Below, in pieces: positions 6,310-12,355 of a stretch of DNA of 13,231 nucleotides. Both the position numbers and the translations under genes were made by a program. The DNA is from JBGPIT01 sp041485125. GTDB lineage: Bacteria; Desulfobacterota; Binatia; UTPRO1. Every line of letters begins with the position of its first letter. The stretch's first letter is position 1. Where the stretch lies: positions 1 through 13,231 of the forward strand of contig JBGPIT010000103.1 in NCBI GenBank assembly GCA_041485125.1. The letters are read 5' to 3'. Under the pieces are notes generated by a model. It searched no databases, had not been told where the DNA came from, and saw nothing but the letters and a program-made list of their open reading frames with translations.

Positions 6310-7377
6310 TCACGGATTCCAGCGCAGAGCGAGACCGGCGCACATCCACTTGCTCGACTCTTCCGCCACGGCGCACACCAGATCGCCGGGCCGGAGCGTG
6401 CCGGCGCGGTTCATCTCGTCCAGGATGAGGGGCACGGCGACGCTCCCGACGTAGCCGACGTCGGTGAAGTTCATCCGCCACGCTTCGGGACGGAGGCCGA
6501 GCCGTTCCGCCAAGCGCCGTTGCAGTCTCGTCGCGATCTGCAGCGACGAGACCGACGGGATGAAGTGATCGATCTGATCCGCGCTGATGCCGAGCTCGTC
6601 CAACATCCGCTCGAAGCCGGTGGTCGCGAGCGGGATCGCTTGGCGCAACACGTAGAGGGGGTCTTGCGTCACATGCTGGTCGCCGCGGGCGAACGCCGCT
6701 GCGAAATCGGGCTCGACCGCACCGAACGCCAGGGACATGCCCGATCGCATTCCGGTCCCGACCGATTCCTGCCAGGTACGCAACCCGGTGTCGGGGTCGG
6801 CGCGTTCGAGCGCCAGCGCGGCCGCACCATCCGAGAGCACCCACCGCAGATGGCCTTGGTTCGGCCGCATGTGCGCCGGATTGCTCCAGGGCGGAAGGCC
6901 GAGAAAGCTCACGTAGTGGGATGAGCACACCAGGGCGCGCGTGCAGTCGCCGAGACGCAGCTGGTTCAGCGCGACCATGATGCCTTTCGTCGGCGCGGTG
7001 CAGTTCGCGGAGATCTCCAGCTCGGCGCAGCGTGGGATCTCGAGCGCCTCTTGCACGAGCGTGCTGGTCGGCGGCATCAGCCGATCGGGAACGACCGTCG
7101 TGACGACGAGCAGCTCGACATCGGATGGTTTCCAGCCTGCCATCGCGAGCGCACGGCGGCCGGCTTCCGCTGCCATCGACGTGTTCGACTCGCGCGGAGC
7201 TCCGCTTTCGGTGTCGACGGCGAGGTGCCGCGTCGTGATGCCGGTCTCCTGCAGCAAGCGCTCTTGCTCGGCCTCGCTGAGGCCGTCGGGGTAGCGGCGC
7301 AAGAACGCCCGCACCCGGCTCTGGTCGAGCGGAGGGCCGGGCAGGTAGCTGCCGGTGCCGGCGATTCTGATGCCCAT
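6310..7377 (-). CDS. KAS III (FabH)-like thiolase-fold condensing enzyme, divergent active site
   Basis: This 355-residue protein starts at ATG 7377-7375 with no clear ribosome binding site. The thiolase fold is clear. The N-terminus reads IRIAGTGSYLPG, a TGITTRHLA block lies at about 45-53, and STLVQEAL matches the FabH region before the active site. The nucleophile is Cys126 in SANCTAPTKG. WVLSDGAAALALE (179-191) matches FabH 'FGDGAGAxVLG'. His271 in DHFIPSVSS is in place of the usual HQAN. In NFTDVGYVGSVAVP (303-316) the usual GNTSAASIP has Tyr309 where FabH has the catalytic Asn. The enzyme may therefore be an acyltransferase or a non-decarboxylating condensing enzyme and not a FabH for fatty acid initiation. 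No acyl carrier protein or other fatty-acid gene is nearby. It sits between two paralogous transporter permeases, 45 bp from each, so its acyl product is plausibly tied to what is transported. Confidence 0.85.
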   Translation of the reverse strand: MGIRIAGTGSYLPGPPLDQSRVRAFLRRYPDGLSEAEQERLLQETGITTRHLAVDTESGAPRESNTSMAAEAGRRALAMAGWKPSDVELLVVTTVVPDRLMPPTSTLVQEALEIPRCAELEISANCTAPTKGIMVALNQLRLGDCTRALVCSSHYVSFLGLPPWSNPAHMRPNQGHLRWVLSDGAAALALERADPDTGLRTWQESVGTGMRSGMSLAFGAVEPDFAAAFARGDQHVTQDPLYVLRQAIPLATTGFERMLDELGISADQIDHFIPSVSSLQIATRLQRRLAERLGLRPEAWRMNFTDVGYVGSVAVPLILDEMNRAGTLRPGDLVCAVAEESSKWMCAGLALRWNP

Positions 7378-7422
7378 CGCGGGGGATCGTACACCGTGTC
7401 GTTGCCGCGCGACCAGCGCGTG

Positions 7423-9999
7423 CTACTCGTACCGGATGCCTTCCAGAACGGGCTGACCGATCGCTCGGCGCGCGGCGGAATACCCTGCCGCGATGGTCAT
7501 GAGCAGTACCAGCGCCGCGTACCATGCCATCGCTGCCGTCGCGAGCCGGAAGTCGACGTAGTAGCCGAGCAAGTAACGGAAGTTGATGGTGATCCAGATC
7601 CAGGCGGTCACCAAGCCGACCGCGGCGCCGAGGAAGATGCTGAGCATCGCGACGGTCACGGACTCCAGCACGATCGCCTTCAGCACCGCTTGATCGTCGG
7701 CGCCGACCAGGCGCCAGACGGCGAGCTGTCGGCGCCGTTCCGCGATCGACGACAGCATCAGATCGAGAATGCCGGCGATCGTGACGATGATGACGAGCAG
7801 CTGAATGGCGTCGGTGAACGCGAACGCGCGGTCGATTTGCTGCGTGTGGTATGCGAGGAGCTCCCGGAGCGACAGGATCTTCACCCGGAAACGCTCTCCG
7901 AGCGTTCGTCCGATCGCGGCACGCACGTCTTCCAGCGAGGCTGCGGGCTCCAGAAACACGGTGAACCGGTTCACGGTTGGATCGAGCCATCGCTCGACCA
8001 GCAGGCGCCGGTTCAGGATGACGCTGCCGCGGTCGGAGATGTAGTCGGTGACCACCCCGACGATCGGCAACGCGAGTGTGCCGGTCGGCGTGTCGAGCTC
8101 GATGGCATCGCCGAGGTGGAGCCGCGCACGGTCGGAGAGACTCACGGAGACCATTGCCCCCGCGCCGCGCCGCAACGCCTCCGCCGCGGTTGCCGGGTCG
8201 CCTTCCTGAAACCACCCGGCGGGATACCGTGACGGCTCGAAGGCCGTGTCGCTGAGTCCGAGAAGACCGATCCGTTGCCCGTGGTAGGGCTGCCCGGAGA
8301 TCACGCGTCCCAACTCGACGTTGCGGACGCCGGCGATCGCACGGAGCTCCTCCGCAATGCGCCCGGGAAGCGGGGTTTCGAGCCAACCTCCCTCGGTACT
8401 GACCGCGCTCACGGTCAAATCTCCGGCGAGAAAGCCGGCAAAATAGCGCCGGAGTGAATCACGACAGCTCGTCACCAGCGAGGAGATCGTGATGCCCACG
8501 GTGAGCACGAGCGCGATCGCGGCGACGGTGACTCCGGTGCGGGTCGTCGTGCGAAAGACGCTCGTCGCCGCGATTTGTCCCGCGGCGCCGAACACGCGCT
8601 CGAGAAATGCCGAGCACAACGGCGCAAGCGCACGAACCAATGGAATCGATATGACGATGATGGAGGCGTTCCAAAGCGTTGCGCCGAAATTCCCCCACGC
8701 GATCGACTGGAAATGTTTCTCGGCGACGAGCGCGGCCGCGCTCACGATGATGAGAACGATCGGCCACGCGATCAGGCTCCACATCGATCGCGGTGCTTCC
8801 GGATCGCTGGTGGTCACGCGCATCACTTGCAGCGGATCCATCGCCGCCACGCGGCGCGCCGCGAACCATGACGCGAACAAGGTGGCGCCGACGCCGACCA
8901 CGGCAATGAGCGCCAATTGCCGCGGGTCGGCGGTGCCGGCGTTGGTCGGGAAGCGCAGTTGAAAGATCACGCCCATCGACTCGGTCACCATGCCGGTGAG
9001 AAGACGCGCGAGCAGCATGCCCGCGGCGACGCCGATCGCGGTGCCGATGATGCCCAGGATCAGCGCCTCGATCATGAACAGGCGGAACACCTGGCCGGAG
9101 GTCGCGCCGAGGCGTCGCAACCGCGCCATCACGAACGCGCGATGCAGCGCGCCGGTCGACGTGGTGTTGTAGGTGATGAAGATGCCGGCCACCATGCACA
9201 GCATGCTGAGACCCGTGAGCATCGCCTGAAACGACGCCAGGATACCTTCATACTGCAGGCCGCGACTGGCGGGGTGTGCGACCGTCAGGGTCGGCGGGAG
9301 CGTCGCTTGCAGCCGCCGCTCCACGACGTTGGCGTCGGCTCCGTCGCGCAGGACGACGTCGATCTGGTCGATGCGACCGTCCTTTCCCAGCCAGCGTTGC
9401 GCCGCCGCGAGATCCATGACGGCGAGGCGACCGCCGAACGCGGTCGCCAGTCCTTCGGCCCGGAGGAGCCCTTGGACGACCAGCTCCTCCGCGCCCATCG
9501 GCAACGCGAAGCGCACACGGTCGCCGACTTGGAGGTTTTGCTGGCGCGCGAACACCTCGGTGAGAAGGATCGATCGCGGGCTTTCCAGCGCCCGCAGCAG
9601 TTCCCGTCGATTGGTCACCGCGGTGACCGCGTAGCGCTGAAGATCCTCCTCGGCCACCAAGTCCGCGCCGAAGAGCTGCAGCACCTCCCCGGGTCGATCG
9701 GCGAGGGCGACGGTTCCCCGAACGAGGGGCACCGCGACACGCACGTCCGGGTCCGTGCGCACCGTATCGACGGTGTCCTCCGCGAAGCCGACTTCCCCGA
9801 CGCCGAGGGTGACTTCCAGATCGGCGGGACCGGCGATGAGGAGGACCGTGTCGCGAACGCTGGCGAGGACGCTCGTGTTGATGATGTTGATGCCGGCGAT
9901 CAGGGCGACGCCCGTGAGCGTGCCCGCGATGACGAGCATCGTCCGACCCCAACTCGCACGGAGTTGCGGCACGGAGACCAGCGTGAGCAGACGCAGCAC
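7423..9999 (-). CDS. FtsX-type ABC transporter permease 1 (MacB/LolC-like, two FtsX domains)
   Basis: This 858-residue inner-membrane protein starts at GTG (9999-9997), 9 bp after the ATPase stop, and ends EGIRYE. The predicted layout is TM1 at about 20-42 and an extracytoplasmic domain at about 45-255. The first FtsX domain (about 257-395) has TMs near 262-280, 308-333 and 362-381 and the signature LRRLGATSGQV. Further TMs lie near 411-427, 441-455 and 487-509. A second extracytoplasmic domain (about 510-720) contains SAVSTEGGWLETPLP. A last FtsX domain (about 725-850) has RRRQLAVWRLVGADDQAV and TMs near 731-752, 775-803 and 823-842. It belongs to the mechanotransmission (type VII) ABC permeases. 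Its paralogue lies at 3682-6264 and similarity extends to DNA level. It directly follows the ATPase, so it is probably the primary partner. No membrane fusion protein or outer-membrane channel gene is visible. Confidence 0.9.
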   Translation of the reverse strand: MLRLLTLVSVPQLRASWGRTMLVIAGTLTGVALIAGINIINTSVLASVRDTVLLIAGPADLEVTLGVGEVGFAEDTVDTVRTDPDVRVAVPLVRGTVALADRPGEVLQLFGADLVAEEDLQRYAVTAVTNRRELLRALESPRSILLTEVFARQQNLQVGDRVRFALPMGAEELVVQGLLRAEGLATAFGGRLAVMDLAAAQRWLGKDGRIDQIDVVLRDGADANVVERRLQATLPPTLTVAHPASRGLQYEGILASFQAMLTGLSMLCMVAGIFITYNTTSTGALHRAFVMARLRRLGATSGQVFRLFMIEALILGIIGTAIGVAAGMLLARLLTGMVTESMGVIFQLRFPTNAGTADPRQLALIAVVGVGATLFASWFAARRVAAMDPLQVMRVTTSDPEAPRSMWSLIAWPIVLIIVSAAALVAEKHFQSIAWGNFGATLWNASIIVISIPLVRALAPLCSAFLERVFGAAGQIAATSVFRTTTRTGVTVAAIALVLTVGITISSLVTSCRDSLRRYFAGFLAGDLTVSAVSTEGGWLETPLPGRIAEELRAIAGVRNVELGRVISGQPYHGQRIGLLGLSDTAFEPSRYPAGWFQEGDPATAAEALRRGAGAMVSVSLSDRARLHLGDAIELDTPTGTLALPIVGVVTDYISDRGSVILNRRLLVERWLDPTVNRFTVFLEPAASLEDVRAAIGRTLGERFRVKILSLRELLAYHTQQIDRAFAFTDAIQLLVIIVTIAGILDLMLSSIAERRRQLAVWRLVGADDQAVLKAIVLESVTVAMLSIFLGAAVGLVTAWIWITINFRYLLGYYVDFRLATAAMAWYAALVLLMTIAAGYSAARRAIGQPVLEGIRYE

Positions 10000-10008
10000 G
10001 CGGATCGG

Positions 10009-10728
10009 CTACGTCGCGACGTTCAGAGAGCTGGTCGCACCTTTGGGCCGCGCGAGATCGATGTCCTGGTCGAGCGCTCCGTCGACCAAGTGCAGGATGC
10101 GATCGCCGCACGACGCGAACACCGGGTCGTGGGTGACCAGAAGCACGGTCACGCCGGTTCGCTCGTTGATGTCCTGGAAGAGATCCATGATCGCCCGCCC
10201 GGCGGCACGATCGAGATTGCCGGTCGGCTCGTCGGCGAGGATGATGATCGGCCGGATCACGAGCGCGCGTGCGATCGCGACGCGCTGCTGCTCGCCGCCC
10301 GAGAGCTCGGTCGGCTCATGCGTCGCTCGATGACTCATGTTGACGAGCGCGAGCGCCTCGTCCACGCGCTCGGCGACCTCGCGTCGTGGGACGCCGTCCA
10401 GCACGAGCGGCATGGCGATGTTCGCCCGTGCGGTGAGGAACGGCATCAGGTCGAAGGTCTGGAGGACGTACCCGACACGCCGGCGCCGGAGCACGGCGGC
10501 CTGGGCGGACGTCATCTTCGCCACGTCGTTGCCATCGACGCGCACCGTGCCGCTCGTCGGCGGCGTCAGGCCGGCGACGAGGTGCAGAACCGTGCTCTTA
10601 CCGGATCCGCTGGGGCCCGTGAGGGCGAAGAACGAACCCTTCGGGCAGACGAAGGAGAGGTTGTTGATCGCAGCGACTCGAGTGGCGCCGGCGCCGAAGA
10701 CTTTCGTGACGCTCTGAAACTCGATCAT
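10009..10728 (-). CDS. ABC transporter ATP-binding protein (MacB/LolD type)
   Basis: This is a 239-residue cytoplasmic ATPase that powers the FtsX-type permeases. Motifs are complete: Walker A GPSGSGKST (38-46), Q-loop Gln90 in YVLQTFDLMP, signature LSGGEQQR (142-149), Walker B IIILADEPTG with Glu167, D-loop NLD, and switch His200 in LLVTHDP. The start MIEFQSVTKVFG at ATG 10728-10726 fits the family. The ATG overlaps the padR TGA as ATGA, which points to translational coupling. A start at 10782 would add 18 residues that only repeat padR coding DNA in another frame. It ends at TAG 10011-10009, 9 bp before permease 1. The size and the 'TRVAAINNLSF...KGSFFALTGPSGSGKST' layout match LolD/MacB-type subunits. 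Only one ATPase gene is present for two permeases, so it probably dimerises under a permease heterodimer. Confidence 0.93.
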   Translation of the reverse strand: MIEFQSVTKVFGAGATRVAAINNLSFVCPKGSFFALTGPSGSGKSTVLHLVAGLTPPTSGTVRVDGNDVAKMTSAQAAVLRRRRVGYVLQTFDLMPFLTARANIAMPLVLDGVPRREVAERVDEALALVNMSHRATHEPTELSGGEQQRVAIARALVIRPIIILADEPTGNLDRAAGRAIMDLFQDINERTGVTVLLVTHDPVFASCGDRILHLVDGALDQDIDLARPKGATSSLNVAT

Positions 10729-11294
10729 CGCGCTGGCGGACCGTAGCGCGCCTTCAGCTTCGCAGCGACCTCCTCGAGCCACGCCAATTCCGATCGGACG
10801 GTGAGCTCGGCGCCATCGATGAGGAGACCCGTGACGAACGTGTCCCCCGCCAGGCGCTGGAGCTTGCGGCGCTGATAGCCGACGAGCTGGAGCTGCTTCG
10901 CGTACACCTCGCGCTGGTAATGAATGAGCGCGAGCACCTCCGGCAGCTGTTGGGGAGTCGCGAAGAGCAGCTTGACGGCGAGCTCATGCCGCAGCGGACG
11001 CGGTGCATCTGCGGGCGTTTCGAGGATGAATGCGTCGAGGCTCTGCCGACCCTTGTCCGTGATGCAGTAGACCTTGCGCGTCGTTAGGCTCGCTCCGCTT
11101 CCACGGGCGACCTGCTCGATGAGATCTTCCGTACAGAGACGATCGAGAAGGCGATAGACCTCGCCGAAGTTGACCTGCCAGAACCCACCGAGGATCCGCT
11201 CGCATTGGCGCCGGAGCGCATAGCCGTGGATGCCGTGAGGACTGCGCGACACGACACCGAGTAGCGCGTACCGCAGACCGTCTGGCTGGCGCAT
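10725..11294 (-). CDS. PadR family transcriptional regulator
   Basis: This is a 189-residue DNA-binding repressor. It starts at ATG 11294-11292 with AGAGGA (minus strand) about 7 nt upstream. The N-terminal winged helix-turn-helix (about 5-85) has the PadR pattern: LRYALLGVVSRSPHGIHGYALRR, then the recognition-helix region VNFGEVYRLLDRLCTEDLIEQ and the wing RKVYCITDKGRQSLDAFI. The C-terminal half (about 95-185) is helical and charged, like the Vir_act_alpha_C dimerisation part, with PRPLRHELAVKLLFA and IHYQREVYAKQL. PadR proteins commonly repress nearby transporter or detoxification genes and release DNA on binding a small hydrophobic ligand. Here it is the first gene of the ABC/KAS III operon and overlaps the ATPase by 4 bp, so autoregulation of the whole operon is likely. 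The ligand is unknown. Confidence 0.9.
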   Translation of the reverse strand: MRQPDGLRYALLGVVSRSPHGIHGYALRRQCERILGGFWQVNFGEVYRLLDRLCTEDLIEQVARGSGASLTTRKVYCITDKGRQSLDAFILETPADAPRPLRHELAVKLLFATPQQLPEVLALIHYQREVYAKQLQLVGYQRRKLQRLAGDTFVTGLLIDGAELTVRSELAWLEEVAAKLKARYGPPAR

Positions 11295-11382
11295 TGGCAG
11301 ATCCTCTCACGGCCCGAGCTCGGCCGTAGCGTCGTTCGAACGTCATCGACGCTCGCACGTGAATCGCGACGCTGTCAAGGTT

Positions 11383-11417
11383 CGACAATACGTCTGTCGC
11401 TATTTCGGAGCGAAATA
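11383..11417 (-). promoter_or_regulatory. Two adjacent 17-bp dyads, candidate PadR operator
   Basis: CGACA-N7-TGTCG (11383-11399) and TATTTCG-GAG-CGAAATA (11401-11417) lie one base apart, both 17 bp long. They are about 90-120 bp upstream of padR, next to a minus-strand TTGACA at 11378-11373. PadR dimers bind dyads of this size. The assignment to this PadR is inferred from position only. Confidence 0.4.
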
Positions 11418-11637
11418 CGCGTCGGCCTCTGATGTCGTAACGTACGCAATATGGCGTCGACGACGATCAGACGATCAATAGCTGCGACGAGAGCGACTCG
11501 GTCGTTCCGCGCGGCGGCGTGCATGATGAGCCGGTGGACCGTGGGAGGATCAAGCCGCGCGCGCTCGACGGACAGGCGGGTGACGGAGACGAGGAGGGGT
11601 CCCGGTCAGGTGTCCGGCGAGCGCGCGTCGGCTGCCG

Positions 11638-11656
11638 GGCGACCGTGGAGGTCGCC
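11638..11656 (-). terminator. Weak hairpin downstream of pilin gene
   Basis: GGCGAC-CGTGGAG-GTCGCC forms a 6-bp stem with a 7-nt loop, 25 bp after the pilin stop. There is no T-tract, so intrinsic termination is doubtful. Confidence 0.25.
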
Positions 11657-11681
11657 GGCGTGGAGCAGCTTGGGGCGGTGC

Positions 11682-12092
11682 TTACTGACTCGAGACTTCC
11701 GCCGCGCCGTTGGCACGTGCGGTGAGATTCGGCTCACCGGGCACCGGATCGCTCACCCAGGTGTAGGTGTGCGCCGCTTCGGTGCTGGTGATCGTGATGT
11801 GGAACGAGGTGAAGATCGAGCCGGTGTTGCCGGCGCTGAGCGCGATCACGAAGTCGTCGAGCATCGCCTCGCCGAGATCGCCGAGACTGCCGAGATCGGC
11901 GGCGTACTCGCGATGGGTTGCGAAATACGCTTCCTGGCGGAGCGCCAGATTACGGAGCGCGGAGACGACCTTCGCGTCTTGGGCGGTTTGCCGGTCGCCG
12001 GCGTAGCTCTGTATGGCGATGCCGGCGAGGATGCCGATGATCGCGAGGACGACGAGAATCTCGATGAGCGTGTAGCCGCGTTGGTTGCGCAT
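11682..12092 (-). CDS. Type IV pilin-like protein (prepilin with N-terminal methylation motif)
   Basis: This is a 136-residue prepilin, starting at ATG 12092-12090 so that the leader is the short basic MRNQRG. Prepilin peptidase would cut between Gly6 and Tyr7. The mature N-terminus YTLIEILVVLAIIGILAGIAI has the conserved Glu at +5 and a hydrophobic assembly helix. The next helix (about 30-70) carries ALRNLALRQEAYFATHREYAAD, typical of PilA/PilE-like pilins in which 'AxxxYxxxxxxY' precedes the globular beta domain. The C-terminal part is short and has no cysteine pair. It is exported through the inner membrane and assembled into a type IV pilus or a pseudopilus. No other pilus genes are in the window, so major pilin, minor pilin and pseudopilin cannot be told apart. 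A start at 12131 would add 13 residues and give an unusually long leader. A sigma-54-like motif lies just upstream. Confidence 0.85.
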   Translation of the reverse strand: MRNQRGYTLIEILVVLAIIGILAGIAIQSYAGDRQTAQDAKVVSALRNLALRQEAYFATHREYAADLGSLGDLGEAMLDDFVIALSAGNTGSIFTSFHITITSTEAAHTYTWVSDPVPGEPNLTARANGAAEVSSQ

Positions 12093-12104
12093 GCGGGACG
12101 GTTC

Positions 12105-12120
12105 AGCAACCGGAGTGCCA
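12105..12120 (-). promoter_or_regulatory. Sigma-54-type -24/-12 motif upstream of pilin gene
   Basis: On the minus strand the sequence reads TGGCAC-TCCGG-TTGCT, an exact match to the sigma-54 core TGGCAC-N5-TTGCW. Pilin genes are often RpoN-dependent. The motif ends 12 nt before the ATG, so the transcript would start about 2 nt before it and be nearly leaderless. That is odd for a sigma-54 promoter and lowers confidence. Confidence 0.45.
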
Positions 12121-12174
12121 CGCCGACGCATGTCGTCGCGACGGCGACGCAGGATTGACGACCTGAATGTTCTT

Positions 12175-12204
12175 CCGCGCTTGCGGAGCGGCCGCTGCGC
12201 GCGG
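12175..12204. repeat. GC-rich inverted repeat between pilin and Cys-rich genes
   Basis: CCGCGC (12175-12180) pairs with GCGCGG (12199-12204), and the palindrome AGCGGCCGCT lies between them. It could fold as a strong hairpin or cruciform. It lies in the pilin upstream region, and no function is evident. Confidence 0.35.
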
Positions 12205-12313
12205 TCTATGGCGATTGTTTTCCGAGCCGCGTGGTGGCGTTTGCTTGGGACTGCTTGCGCCCGCGCATGACCGCGGTGTCGTCGCTCATCGGCGCCCGAT
12301 CACGCGCGGCAAC

Positions 12314-12341
12314 GGGCGGCAGATCGTCAGACCTGCCGCCC
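12314..12341 (-). terminator. Hairpin downstream of the Cys-rich protein gene
   Basis: GGGCGGCAG (12314-12322) and CTGCCGCCC (12333-12341) form a 9-bp perfect stem with a 10-nt loop, starting 14 bp after the stop codon of the Cys-rich gene. A T-tract is lacking, as is common for GC-rich genomes. It probably separates that gene from the pilin gene. Confidence 0.5.
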
Positions 12342-12355
12342 ACGCCACGGCAGCG

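Larger units (their letters stand above)
11295..11681. other. Intergenic region upstream of the padR-ABC operon
   Basis: About 390 bases without a credible gene; the long plus-strand frames here are compositional. It holds the likely padR promoter region, with a perfect minus-strand TTGACA hexamer at 11378-11373 but no convincing -10, plus the two dyads listed separately. Towards 11682 it holds the 3' flank of the pilin gene. Confidence 0.5.

Noticed and set aside
7051..8232. 393-residue plus-strand open frame
   Set aside because: Antisense shadow of permease 1 and the KAS III-like gene, with no family features.
6269..8386. 705-residue minus-strand open frame
   Set aside because: It overlaps the KAS III-like gene and permease 1 in another frame, is rich in Arg/Ala/Pro with no motifs, and is a shadow of real genes.
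8917..10746. 609-residue plus-strand open frame
   Set aside because: Antisense to permease 1 and the ATPase, with a composition dominated by Arg, Glu, His and Asp from complementary codons. Not a gene.
11451..12158. 235-residue plus-strand open frame over the pilin region
   Set aside because: Antisense to a clear prepilin with cleavage motif. The part outside the pilin is compositional noise.
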